DNA of 64,000 bases from Pasteurellaceae bacterium (lineage in GTDB: Bacteria; Pseudomonadota; Gammaproteobacteria; Enterobacterales; Pasteurellaceae), in the NCBI GenBank assembly GCA_900756155.1, contig CAAEJV010000036.1, positions 1 through 64,000 of the forward strand, given 5' to 3'. The position numbers and the translations under genes were made by a program. The notes below the pieces were generated by a model. That model searched no databases and was not told the DNA's origin. It saw only the letters and a program-made list of their open reading frames with translations. Shown here piece after piece: positions 8,866-17,125 of the stretch (position 1 is its first letter; each line of letters begins with the position of its first letter).

Positions 8866-11313
8866 TTAGTGGTGTAATGTTCTTAAAATATCCGCAAAGA
8901 TGCCGGCTGCAGTCACGGCGTTACCTGCACCATAACCACGTAATAACAAGGGAATTGGTTGATAATAACGCGTATAGAATGCAAGGGCATTTTCACCATC
9001 TTTTACCTTATACAATGGATTATTTTGATCCACAGCGATAATTGATACTTTGCAGTGGCCATCTTTAATTTGGCCTACATAGCGCAATACTTTGCCTTCC
9101 GCTTTCGCGGCTTCAACGCGTGCTTTAAATTCCGCATCTAATTGTGGCAACATTGCCATAAATTCATCAGCTGATTTGCCTTCAGAGAAGCCTTTCGGTA
9201 ACACGCCTTCCACTTCCACATCGGAAAGCTCAAGTTCTAGCCCCGCTTCACGCGCTAAAATCAGTAATTTACGTGCCACATCTTGCCCCGATAAATCATC
9301 ACGAGGATCAGGTTCTGTAAAGCCTTTTTCTCGTGCAAGTGCGGTCACTTCTGAAAGAGAAAGTCCTTCTTCTAATTTACCGAAGATAAATGAAAGTGAG
9401 CCCGATAAAATGCCTTCAAAATACTCAAGTTCATCACCCGCTGCCAATAAGTTCTGTAAGTTTTCGATAACCGGTAAGCCTGCCCCTACGTTAGTTTCGT
9501 ATAAGAATTTATGTTGGCTTGCTTGTGCATTACGACGTAATTCATGGTAATAGGCTAATTCACGGGTATTCGCTTTTTTGTTTGGGGTTACCACGTGGAA
9601 GCCTTCTTTTAACGCACGCGCATAAAGCCCTGCGACCGATTCAGCCGTTGTACAATCTACGAAGACAGGGTTCACTACGTGGTGTAATTTAATGAAAGAT
9701 AACAACACATCGAAATCAGAAGGTTGGGTCGCATTTTCAAGATCGGCTTTCCAATTATCTAAATTCAATCCGTTTTCATTTAAAAGCATTTTTGTTGAAT
9801 TCGCTAAGGCACAAACACGGATTTCAATGTCCTTCTTTGCAAGGTATTCTTTTTGTTGTTTGATTTGTTTAATCAATTCACCGCCTACACCACCAACGCC
9901 GACAAGAAACATATCGACGACCTTCTTATTATTAAAAAGGGCTTGGTGAGTCGCTTTCACAGCTTCAATCGCTTTATTTTGTGCCACTACCGCTGAAATT
10001 GAACGCTCAGAAGAACCTTGTGCAATCGCGACTAAGCTGATATTCGCTTGAGCCAATGCAGAGAAGAAACGAGCCGCGATACCTTTAGCTTGTTTCATGC
10101 CATCACCCACAACAGAGATAATAGAAAGATCTTTTGCAACTTCAATTGGTTCTAATTCATGGGCTTTTAATTCTGCAGCAAATTCTTGTTCTAAAATCGC
10201 TTTCGCTGCATCTGCTGATTTCACTGGTACGCAGAAACTAATACTGTATTCAGAAGAAGACTGCGTAATTAAAATGACCGAAATCCCTGCTTTCGACATG
10301 GCAGAGAAGACACGAGCGGCCATTCCCACCATACCTTGCATACCTGGGCCTGAAACATTAAACATTGCCACGTTATCAAGGTTAGTAATCCCTTTCACTT
10401 GTAACCCTTCAGATTTCACATGACCATCGATTATCGAACCTGGTGCAGATGAATTACCGGTGTTTTTAATCACGCAAGGGATTTGTTTTGGTAATAATGG
10501 ACCAATTGTACGTGGATGGATCACTTTCGCCCCAAAATAAGAAAGCTCCATTGCTTCACGGTAAGAAAGGCTAGGTAATAAACGAGCATCTGGCACTAAA
10601 CGTGGGTCACACGTATAAACGCCATCCACATCAGTCCAAATTTCACAAACAGACGCATCTAAACAAGCGGCTAAACAAGCGGCTGAATAATCAGAACCAT
10701 TACGGCCTAATAACACTAATTCACCTTTATCATTACATGCGGTAAAACCGGCCATTAAAACGACTTTATCTTTACCGATACTTTTCGCATCAACGCGTTT
10801 TGTAGATTCGTCAATATCAACTGAAGATTCTAAGTAACCGCCCTGCGCTAATAATTGTTTAACTGGATCAACAATATGAACATTGTATCCACGTGCTTCA
10901 AACCACGCTTTCATCATAGCAATCGATAATTTTTCACCACGGCAGTCAATGGTTGCTTTAACTTTATCTTCTACTTTGCCAGCTTGGCGGATTTCTTCTA
11001 ATAAACCTTTAATTTGGGCAAATTCTGCATCAATGAGGGCTTTGGTACCCGCAAGATCAAATTTATTATTTTCAGCGTACAAACCATTAATGATGTTATA
11101 GAAAATTTCAATGGCTTCGTTAAAGTGGGTATCGGTTGGTTGGTTTAATGCGGCTTTTTCAGAGAGGGCGACAAGATGATTAGTAATTTTAGCAGGAGCG
11201 GATAACACACCGGCTGCTTGTTCTTCTAAATGAGCTTTTTCGATTAATTGAGCTGCTTGCGAGAAACGCTCAGGGTTGGCTAATGAAGTGCCACCAAATT
11301 TTAATACGCGCAT
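8866..11313 (-). CDS. thrA: Bifunctional aspartokinase I / homoserine dehydrogenase I
   Basis: ThrA carries out the first committed and third steps of the aspartate branch leading to threonine. The 815-residue protein has an aspartokinase domain starting with KFGGTSLANPERF. Central ACT regulatory domains (SVILITQSSSEYSISFCV; ISLVAIAQGSSERSISAVV) would bind threonine. A homoserine dehydrogenase domain follows (FLVGVGGVGGELIKQI; GILSGSLSFIFGKL). Start context: GAGGATATTATCATG. It is the first structural gene of thrABC, under the leader peptide and attenuator at 11352-11474. E. coli ThrA is 820 residues. Confidence 0.98.
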   Translation of the reverse strand: MRVLKFGGTSLANPERFSQAAQLIEKAHLEEQAAGVLSAPAKITNHLVALSEKAALNQPTDTHFNEAIEIFYNIINGLYAENNKFDLAGTKALIDAEFAQIKGLLEEIRQAGKVEDKVKATIDCRGEKLSIAMMKAWFEARGYNVHIVDPVKQLLAQGGYLESSVDIDESTKRVDAKSIGKDKVVLMAGFTACNDKGELVLLGRNGSDYSAACLAACLDASVCEIWTDVDGVYTCDPRLVPDARLLPSLSYREAMELSYFGAKVIHPRTIGPLLPKQIPCVIKNTGNSSAPGSIIDGHVKSEGLQVKGITNLDNVAMFNVSGPGMQGMVGMAARVFSAMSKAGISVILITQSSSEYSISFCVPVKSADAAKAILEQEFAAELKAHELEPIEVAKDLSIISVVGDGMKQAKGIAARFFSALAQANISLVAIAQGSSERSISAVVAQNKAIEAVKATHQALFNNKKVVDMFLVGVGGVGGELIKQIKQQKEYLAKKDIEIRVCALANSTKMLLNENGLNLDNWKADLENATQPSDFDVLLSFIKLHHVVNPVFVDCTTAESVAGLYARALKEGFHVVTPNKKANTRELAYYHELRRNAQASQHKFLYETNVGAGLPVIENLQNLLAAGDELEYFEGILSGSLSFIFGKLEEGLSLSEVTALAREKGFTEPDPRDDLSGQDVARKLLILAREAGLELELSDVEVEGVLPKGFSEGKSADEFMAMLPQLDAEFKARVEAAKAEGKVLRYVGQIKDGHCKVSIIAVDQNNPLYKVKDGENALAFYTRYYQPIPLLLRGYGAGNAVTAAGIFADILRTLHH

Positions 11314-11351
11314 GATAATATCCTCAAGATGTTGTGATTTTTAAATATTAA

Positions 11352-11381
11352 AAAACCCGCACTAGACTGAATGCGGGTTTT
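11352..11381 (-). terminator. Threonine operon attenuator
   Basis: On the transcribed strand the stem AAAACCCGCA / TGCGGGTTTT (11372-11381 pairing with 11352-11361) is followed by a run of Ts, so it is a classic intrinsic terminator between thrL and thrA. The end of the leader ORF carries GCGGGTT, which can pair instead with AACCCGC in the 5' arm of the terminator, giving an antiterminator. The architecture is seen in the sequence. Control by charged threonyl- (and probably isoleucyl-) tRNA is inferred from the leader codons and from known thr operons. Confidence 0.9.
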
Positions 11382-11402
11382 CCTGATCCTGTTTGCTACG
11401 CA

Positions 11403-11474
11403 CTAACCCGCCCCATTAATTGTCGTAATGGTCATAATAATGGTGGTAATCGTGAAAGTGCGGTTATTTTTCAT
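11403..11474 (-). CDS. thrL: thr operon leader peptide
   Basis: A 23-codon ORF starts at ATG 11472-11474 and stops at TAG 11403-11405. It is packed with threonine and isoleucine codons (core FTITTIIMTITTI; 7 Thr and 6 Ile in all). Position, length and composition match enterobacterial thrL. Ribosome stalling at Thr or Ile codons when charged tRNA is scarce would free the antiterminator and let transcription enter thrA. An uptake signal is embedded in codons 4-7, so the early residues (NNRTF) are partly dictated by that repeat. Confidence 0.93.
   Translation of the reverse strand: MKNNRTFTITTIIMTITTINGAG
11456..11464 (+). repeat. DNA uptake signal inside thrL
   Basis: AAGTGCGGT, followed by an AT-rich tail (TATTTTT), is an extended Haemophilus uptake signal. 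It lies within the coding sequence of the leader peptide, which is unusual for so short a regulatory ORF. See the finding on uptake signals for the rest of the set. Confidence 0.9.
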
Positions 11475-11506
11475 TGTGTTTTAACCTTGAAAAAAAGATG
11501 TGTTTA

Positions 11507-11535
11507 GAAATACCGAAAAAGCGCGGGCTTGTCAA
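11507..11535 (-). promoter_or_regulatory. Promoter of the thr operon
   Basis: On the minus strand a perfect -35 TTGACA (11530-11535) and a -10 TATTTC (11507-11512) are separated by 17 bases. The -10 lies about 30 bases before the thrL start. The divergent yggS has a possible -10 (TATAGAAT) near 11585-11592. Confidence 0.7.
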
Positions 11536-11622
11536 ACACAAAATCAAAAAAATGAAGATTTTTTTCTAAAAATCATTACTTTGGTATAGAATAAAACGAG
11601 TTTTACATTGGTCAGGAAGGAA

Positions 11623-12330
11623 ATGATGACAATTCAACAAGCTCTCGAAACCATTCATCAACAAATCCAAACATCCACTCAACTGGCACATCGTCCTGAA
11701 AGTGCGATCACTTTATTAGCCGTTTCTAAAACCAAACCCAATGAAGCAATTTTAGAAGCCTATCAAGCCGGACAAAAAGCATTTGGGGAGAACTACGTTC
11801 AAGAAGGCGTAGATAAAATTCAGTATTTTGAAGCACAGAATATTCAACTTGAATGGCATTTTATTGGGCCATTGCAATCCAATAAAACGCGTCTTGTGGC
11901 TGAACATTTCGATTGGATGCAAACGCTAGAACGTGCAAAAATTGCTGATCGTTTAAATGAACAACGTCCTGCTAATAAAGCCCCGCTGAATGTTTTAATT
12001 CAAATTAATATCAGTGACGAAGCCAGTAAATCAGGTATCCAACCGAGTGAAATGATTGAACTGGCAAAACACATTGAAAATCTACCGCACTTACATTTGC
12101 GTGGATTAATGGCGATCCCTGCTCCAACAGACAATATTGCTGAACAAGAAGCGGCTTTTAGCCAAATGGAACAATTATTTGAGCAACTTAAAGTCGCTTT
12201 CCCTCATCAAAAAATCGATACACTTTCGATGGGAATGACCGACGATATGCAAAGTGCCATAAAATGTGGTTCAACCATGGTACGTATTGGTACAGCCATT
12301 TTTGGCGCAAGAGATTATTCGAAAAAATAA
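11623..12330 (+). CDS. yggS: PLP homeostasis protein YggS (PipY/PROSC family)
   Basis: YggS binds pyridoxal phosphate in a single-domain TIM-barrel (alanine racemase N-terminal fold) and helps balance free PLP; no enzyme activity is known. The PLP lysine lies in LLAVSKTKPNEAI. The C-terminal block SMGMTDDMQSAIKCGSTMVRIGTAIFG binds the phosphate (family form SMGMS.D...AI..GST.VRIGTAIFG, with T for S here). Two ATGs (11623 and 11626) follow AGGAAGGA; either could be used, giving 235 or 234 residues. It is divergent from thr and ends at a strong palindromic terminator. Confidence 0.95.
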   Translation: MMTIQQALETIHQQIQTSTQLAHRPESAITLLAVSKTKPNEAILEAYQAGQKAFGENYVQEGVDKIQYFEAQNIQLEWHFIGPLQSNKTRLVAEHFDWMQTLERAKIADRLNEQRPANKAPLNVLIQINISDEASKSGIQPSEMIELAKHIENLPHLHLRGLMAIPAPTDNIAEQEAAFSQMEQLFEQLKVAFPHQKIDTLSMGMTDDMQSAIKCGSTMVRIGTAIFGARDYSKK

Positions 12331-12347
12331 TGGATAGAAAACAAAAA

Positions 12348-12372
12348 AGCGGTCAATATTGACCGCTCTTTT
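12348..12372. terminator. Bidirectional terminator between yggS and murA
   Basis: A perfect 20-base palindrome, AGCGGTCAATATTGACCGCT (12348-12367), has A- and T-runs on both sides. The two genes converge on it. Confidence 0.88.
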
Positions 12373-12387
12373 TTTATCTGGATTTCA

Positions 12388-13668
12388 TTAAACTTCTTCG
12401 CTCTTTTCAGAGAAACGTTCAATCTTCGCACCTAAACAACGAAGTTTATCTTCAACGTGCTCATAACCACGATCGATGTGGTAAATACGATCTACGATAG
12501 TTTCACCACTTGCGATACAACCGGCTAATACAAGGCTGATTGATGCGCGTAAATCTGTTGCCATCACTTCGGCACCAGAAAGATGCTCAACACCATGACA
12601 CACTGCAGTATTGCCTTCAATTTCAGCTTTACCACCCATACGAATTAATTCTGGGATGTGCATAAAACGGTTTTCAAAGATGGTTTCAGTGATGATACTT
12701 GTACCTTCTGCCACCATGTTTAACAAGGTGAACTGAGCTTGCATATCCGTTGGAAAACCAGGATGTGGTGCAGTACGAATATTCACAGCTTTTGGACGAT
12801 TGCCATGCATATCTAAGGTAATGCTATCTTCTGTGACTTCAACTTCTGCCCCTGCTTCACGAAGTTTATCAATCACCGCATCCATGATATCTGCTTTGGT
12901 ATTTTTACATACCACACGACCACCAGAAATGGCACCCGCAATTAAGAATGTGCCAGTTTCAATACGATCTGGCACAATGCTGTGCTCGCAGCCTGTTAAG
13001 CGATCAACACCTTCAACGACAATGTGATCAGTACCTGCGCCTGTAATTTTTGCGCCCATTTTATTGAGGAAATCTGCTGTATCGACGATCTCTGGCTCGC
13101 GAGCAGCGTTTTCAATGATTGTTGTACCTTTTGCAAGCGTTGCCGCCATCATGATAGATAAAGTCGCACCAACGCTCACTTTTTCCATCACAATACGCGT
13201 ACCTACAAGACGATCAGCAACAACTGCTTTTACATAACCTTCATCAAGCTCAATGGTCGCACCGAGTTTTTCTAAGCCGCTAATGTGAAGATCGACTGGA
13301 CGTGCACCGATAGAACAACCGCCTGGTAAAGAAACTTGACCTTGATGAAAACGAGCTACCAACGGTGCTAATGCCCAAATAGAAGCACGCATGGTTTTTA
13401 CTAATTCATATGGTGCAACGAAGTGATCAATTTTAGAACAATCTAATAATACCGCACCTTCAGCATCACGCTCAGCTACAACGCCAAGTTTACGTAAGAT
13501 TTTTAAAGTGGTATCAATATCTTTTAGTTCTGGTACGTTTGTTAATTTAACCGGCTCAGTTGCCAAAATTGCGGCAAAAAGAATAGGAAGTGCAGCATTT
13601 TTTGCACCAGAGATGGTTACAGTACCACTTAAGCGAGATTGCCCGCCATAAACACGAAATTTTTCCAT
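12388..13668 (-). CDS. murA: UDP-N-acetylglucosamine 1-carboxyvinyltransferase
   Basis: MurA makes the first committed step of peptidoglycan synthesis by moving enolpyruvate from PEP onto UDP-GlcNAc. The 426-residue protein has the N-terminal substrate loop SGAKNAALPI (Lys23/Asn24) and the catalytic cysteine in LPGGCSIGARP (Cys118, equal to Cys115 of E. coli). Having Cys rather than Asp there predicts fosfomycin sensitivity. The start was chosen at ATG 13666-13668, behind AGGA, which gives the family N-terminus MEKFRVYGG. It lies 8 bases after ibaG, as in the E. coli mla-ibaG-murA order. Confidence 0.97.
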   Translation of the reverse strand: MEKFRVYGGQSRLSGTVTISGAKNAALPILFAAILATEPVKLTNVPELKDIDTTLKILRKLGVVAERDAEGAVLLDCSKIDHFVAPYELVKTMRASIWALAPLVARFHQGQVSLPGGCSIGARPVDLHISGLEKLGATIELDEGYVKAVVADRLVGTRIVMEKVSVGATLSIMMAATLAKGTTIIENAAREPEIVDTADFLNKMGAKITGAGTDHIVVEGVDRLTGCEHSIVPDRIETGTFLIAGAISGGRVVCKNTKADIMDAVIDKLREAGAEVEVTEDSITLDMHGNRPKAVNIRTAPHPGFPTDMQAQFTLLNMVAEGTSIITETIFENRFMHIPELIRMGGKAEIEGNTAVCHGVEHLSGAEVMATDLRASISLVLAGCIASGETIVDRIYHIDRGYEHVEDKLRCLGAKIERFSEKSEEV

Positions 13669-13676
13669 AGAAAATC

Positions 13677-13934
13677 CTAGCTTGCTTGATGTAATAGACG
13701 ATCCATTTTCCACTTTGCAGTGGTATAGGTTTTAATGGTTAAAGCATGAATTTCACCAGTTTGGAAATAAGGCATTAATGGCGCGTAGATAGTTTGTTGC
13801 TGTTTTAATTTAGAAAGTGCAGCGATCTCATCGCTCACCACAATCACACCAAAGTGTGCATTTTCACCTTGAGCATAAACCTCATCTACATTCAGGCTTT
13901 CTTTTAAAATACGTTCAATTTCTTGCAGTTCCAT
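13677..13934 (-). CDS. ibaG: BolA-family protein IbaG
   Basis: IbaG is a small BolA-fold protein that binds monothiol glutaredoxin through a shared Fe-S cluster and has been linked to acid and envelope stress. The 85-residue protein shows the BolA pattern, with GENAHFGVIVVSDEI then the helix-loop HALTIKTYTTAKW. The ATG at 13932-13934 is preceded by GGAAAT. A longer frame from 13973 would add a hydrophobic tail overlapping mlaB and is unlikely. It sits between mlaB and murA, the usual gammaproteobacterial place. Confidence 0.93.
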   Translation of the reverse strand: MELQEIERILKESLNVDEVYAQGENAHFGVIVVSDEIAALSKLKQQQTIYAPLMPYFQTGEIHALTIKTYTTAKWKMDRLLHQAS

Positions 13935-13947
13935 TAGGATTTCCGTT

Positions 13948-14283
13948 TTAATGATGATCAATAAAAGTGCCAATCCAATGAGATAAATTCACTAAATCAG
14001 CAAGGGTTAATAACTGTTCTGGCGGATTTATCAACCGCACTTTTTTATTTGCTAACTGCTCACTATCATGTAGAAAATCACACAATAATGCAAAGCCAGC
14101 CGAATCAATTCGTTTAATATTCGTTAAATCAAATTCAATGGTACTTTGATTCGCCAGCTTTTCTGATAAAAAAGAAGCACGTTGCTGCCATAATGGTAAC
14201 AACGTGTTGCGGGATAGCTCCCCCGATAATTGGAGAGCTATCTTATCATTATTTTGGATTAAATCCCACTTTAACGCAGTCAT
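13948..14283 (-). CDS. mlaB: MlaB, STAS-domain subunit of the Mla lipid transporter
   Basis: MlaB is the small cytoplasmic STAS protein that binds the MlaF ATPase and supports MlaFEDB complex assembly. The 111-residue sequence has the STAS core IEFDLTNIKRIDSAGFALLCDF; the DSAG threonine/serine switch region is intact. It starts 4 bases after the mlaC stop. An uptake signal lies in its coding sequence near 14037, in the stretch encoding KKVRL. Confidence 0.93.
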   Translation of the reverse strand: MTALKWDLIQNNDKIALQLSGELSRNTLLPLWQQRASFLSEKLANQSTIEFDLTNIKRIDSAGFALLCDFLHDSEQLANKKVRLINPPEQLLTLADLVNLSHWIGTFIDHH

Positions 14284-14287
14284 TCGC

Positions 14288-14935
14288 TTATTTGCTCAAT
14301 GTCACAGGTGCTGCAGCAGATTTTTGAATTTGAGCTGTTAAAGCATCAATACCTTGTTGACGTAAAATACCGCTCCATTCGTTTTGTTTGGTGACAACCA
14401 TGCTCACGCCTTCTGCAACCATGTCATAAGCTTGCCATTCGCCCGTTTTACTGTTTTTACGCCATTTGAAATCTAATTTAATTGGCGCTTGTCCACCATT
14501 TTGCACGATGTTCACACGAATGCTTACAAGGTTTTTGTCGCCTACTTCTTTAGCCGGTTCAATTTGAATATTTTGATCGGTGTAAGCGGTTAACACTTGT
14601 GCGTAAGCTTGTTCGATAAAATCGCTGAATGCTTTAAAGAATTTTTCACGTTGTTCTGGTGTGGTTGATTTAAAGTGAGAACCTAACACCAAAGAACCTG
14701 CATAGTTTACTTGCACGTAAGGTAATAAATCATTACGCACGATAGTACGTAAATAGTTTGGATCCTTTTTAATTTTTGCCTGATTGTTTTTGATATCGGC
14801 AAATAACTTATCTGATGCTTGTTGCATCAACACATAAGGGCTCGTTTCTGCACGTACAGTTTGAGTCACAAAAAGTGCAGTCACTGCAAATGCCATTACG
14901 CTAAACCATTTTTTAAACTGAGTAAATTTCATCAT
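14288..14935 (-). CDS. mlaC: MlaC, periplasmic phospholipid-binding protein
   Basis: MlaC ferries phospholipids across the periplasm between the outer membrane MlaA complex and MlaFEDB in the inner membrane. The 215-residue protein has a clear signal peptide (about residues 1-29, ending TVRAETSP) and the MlaC/Ttg2D domain with its usual landmarks (NYAGSLVLGSHFKSTTPEQREKF; YDMVAEGVSMV). Two ATGs in tandem follow AGGAG; the first is used here. No mlaA lies in the window. Confidence 0.95.
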   Translation of the reverse strand: MMKFTQFKKWFSVMAFAVTALFVTQTVRAETSPYVLMQQASDKLFADIKNNQAKIKKDPNYLRTIVRNDLLPYVQVNYAGSLVLGSHFKSTTPEQREKFFKAFSDFIEQAYAQVLTAYTDQNIQIEPAKEVGDKNLVSIRVNIVQNGGQAPIKLDFKWRKNSKTGEWQAYDMVAEGVSMVVTKQNEWSGILRQQGIDALTAQIQKSAAAPVTLSK

Positions 14936-14956
14936 AAATCTCCTAAATAAAGATTA

Positions 14957-15463
14957 TTATTTTACATCTGATTCTGCTTTGTCAGCATTACCGTCTGCTT
15001 TTTTATCACCGTAAAGGAACTGACCGATTAAATCTTCCAATACCATTGCGGATTTAGTGTCTTGAATTTGGCTACCGTTTTTTAACATCGCGGTTTCACC
15101 ATCATCAAAGCCCATACTTAAGGCGATATATTGCTCGCCCAATAATCCCGATGTTTTGATCGATAACGAACTGTTTTCCGGAATTTCTTTATATTCTTCA
15201 TTAATCGCAATGCTTACTTTTGGCAAGTAAGATTTTTCGTCTAACGTAATGTCAGACACGCGACCAATGACTACCCCACCAAGTTTAAGTGGTGCACGGA
15301 CTTTTAGTCCACCAATATTGTCAAAAGTTGCAGTTACTGTGTAAGATTTTGTTTCACCAAAACCTTGTACATTTGCCACACGTAAGCCTAAAAATACTAA
15401 CGCAGCGATACCGAGTAGTAAAAATAAGCCTACCCAAAATTCATATTTAATTGTTTGTCGCAT
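14957..15463 (-). CDS. mlaD: MlaD, MCE-domain subunit of the Mla lipid transporter
   Basis: MlaD forms a hexameric ring in the periplasm on top of MlaE and receives or delivers phospholipid. The 168-residue protein has one N-terminal membrane helix (about residues 10-28) and then a single MCE domain (YTVTATFDNIGGLKVRAPLKLGGVVIGRV). It sits between mlaE and mlaC, with 12- and 21-base gaps. Length is slightly shorter than E. coli MlaD (183), differing mainly at the C-terminus. Confidence 0.95.
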   Translation of the reverse strand: MRQTIKYEFWVGLFLLLGIAALVFLGLRVANVQGFGETKSYTVTATFDNIGGLKVRAPLKLGGVVIGRVSDITLDEKSYLPKVSIAINEEYKEIPENSSLSIKTSGLLGEQYIALSMGFDDGETAMLKNGSQIQDTKSAMVLEDLIGQFLYGDKKADGNADKAESDVK

Positions 15464-15475
15464 AAAAATACCCTA

Positions 15476-16261
15476 TTAGCCTGCCCCAAACATAATGGCA
15501 GTTAAGATGAAATCGAGCCCAAGTACCACAAGTGATGCGTGGACAACCGTTCTGGTTGTGGCTTGACTGATACCTTCAGATGTTGGAATACAATCATAAC
15601 CATTGAATAACGCAATCCACACCACCGCAATGGCGAAAAATACGCTTTTAATAAATCCGTTTAGAATGTCATAGCTCCAGCTCACTGCATTTTGCATCAC
15701 TGACCAGAAGCTACCTGCATCGACACCTTTCCAATCCACACCAACAAGCGAGCCACCCCAAATACCAATCGCGGTAAAGAGAATCGCAAGAATTGGCATC
15801 GCAATCACGCCCGCCCAAAATCGCGGTGCAATTACACGACGTAATGGATCGACTGCCATCATTTCAAGGCTGGAAAGTTGTTCTGTGGCTTTCATTAAGC
15901 CAATTTCAGCCGTTAACGCTGAACCTGCACGACCCGCAAATAAAAGTGCGGTCACTACGGGGCCTAATTCACGTAATAAAGACAGCGCCACAAGTTGTCC
16001 AAGGCTCGTTTCAGCAGAAAAATCCACCAAGACCACATAGCCTTGTAAGCCTAACACCATTCCAATAAATAAACCTGAAAGCAGGATAATTAATAAAGAC
16101 TGTACACCTAATGCGTATAACTGCTTCACTAATAAAGGAAAATGTTTACGAATTTGTGGCTTACCGACTAACGCACCAAACAACATAAAGCCTGAACGGC
16201 CTAATGCACGGAAAAACTTGATTACGCTTCGTCCAAGTGAAGAAATCATATCAACGATCAT
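15476..16261 (-). CDS. mlaE: MlaE, permease subunit of the Mla lipid transporter
   Basis: MlaE is the inner membrane permease of the MlaFEDB ABC system for retrograde or anterograde phospholipid transfer. The 261-residue protein has five or six hydrophobic segments and the conserved ELGPVVTALLFAGRAGSALTAE motif that couples to the ATPase. Its ATG overlaps the mlaF stop (ATGA). An in-frame ATG four codons later is also possible. An uptake signal lies within the gene near 15946. Confidence 0.95.
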   Translation of the reverse strand: MIVDMISSLGRSVIKFFRALGRSGFMLFGALVGKPQIRKHFPLLVKQLYALGVQSLLIILLSGLFIGMVLGLQGYVVLVDFSAETSLGQLVALSLLRELGPVVTALLFAGRAGSALTAEIGLMKATEQLSSLEMMAVDPLRRVIAPRFWAGVIAMPILAILFTAIGIWGGSLVGVDWKGVDAGSFWSVMQNAVSWSYDILNGFIKSVFFAIAVVWIALFNGYDCIPTSEGISQATTRTVVHASLVVLGLDFILTAIMFGAG

Positions 16262-17052
16262 TTAAATAATTCCTCCACATAATCTTTTGCCGGATAATGG
16301 AATCTCACCGGTCCATCCGCTTCGCCTTTTAAGAACTGCACCACTTGCGGATCTTGACTCGCCAGCAGTTGCTCTGATGTTCCTTCGGCAATCACATGTT
16401 TATCCGCAATAATATAGGCATAATCCGCAATGCTTAATACTTCCTGCACATCATGGGATACCACAATAGAGGTTAAATTCAGTGCTTCATTCAATCGTTT
16501 AATTAAGCTCACGATCACGCCCATGCTGATTGGATCTTGCCCTGTAAACGGCTCATCAAACATAATTAAATCCGGATCAAGTGCAATCGCTCGAGCCAAT
16601 GCGGCACGACGCGCCATCCCACCAGAAAGCTCCGAAGGCATTAAATCTGCTGCACCGCGTAAGCCCACCGCTTCTAATTTCATCAACACAATTTGACGAA
16701 TTAGACTTTCCGGCAAACGGGTATGCTCTCGAATCGGAAATGCCACGTTATCAAATGTGGAAATATCCGTAAATAGAGCGCCTGATTGGAATAACATTCC
16801 CATGCGTTTACGTACTTCGTAAAGCTCGCGATTTGAAAGACGACAAATATCTTGTCCATCAAACAAAATCTCGCCTTGTTCAGGATATAACTGACCACCA
16901 ATTAATTTCAGCAGCGTGGTTTTCCCGATCCCTGACGGCCCCATAATGGCCGTAATTTTACCCTGTTGGACTTTCAAATTCAGGTTATCGTAAATCACAC
17001 GCTCACCTCGTTTAAAGGTCAGGTTTTTGACTTCGATTAGATTTTTATTCAT
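16258..17052 (-). CDS. mlaF: MlaF, ATPase of the Mla lipid transporter
   Basis: MlaF powers the MlaFEDB lipid transporter. The 264-residue ABC ATPase has Walker A GPSGIGKTT, signature ELSGGMARRAAL, Walker B LIMFDEPFTGQDP and the switch histidine in VVSHDVQEV. It is the first gene of mlaFEDCB-ibaG-murA. The 73-base gap to the upstream lnt holds an uptake signal near 17106-17114. I see no terminator there, so read-through from corC-lnt is possible. Confidence 0.96.
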   Translation of the reverse strand: MNKNLIEVKNLTFKRGERVIYDNLNLKVQQGKITAIMGPSGIGKTTLLKLIGGQLYPEQGEILFDGQDICRLSNRELYEVRKRMGMLFQSGALFTDISTFDNVAFPIREHTRLPESLIRQIVLMKLEAVGLRGAADLMPSELSGGMARRAALARAIALDPDLIMFDEPFTGQDPISMGVIVSLIKRLNEALNLTSIVVSHDVQEVLSIADYAYIIADKHVIAEGTSEQLLASQDPQVVQFLKGEADGPVRFHYPAKDYVEELFK

Positions 17053-17125
17053 TAAAATCTCATTGGTTTTACAAGAGGAAATTTATTTTCCTCTCACGTT
17101 AAAAAAAGTGCGGTCGTTTTGACTG

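Noticed and set aside
9092..9550. 152-codon frame antisense to thrA
   Set aside because: It is a shadow of the thrA reading frame, with no start signal or recognisable protein.
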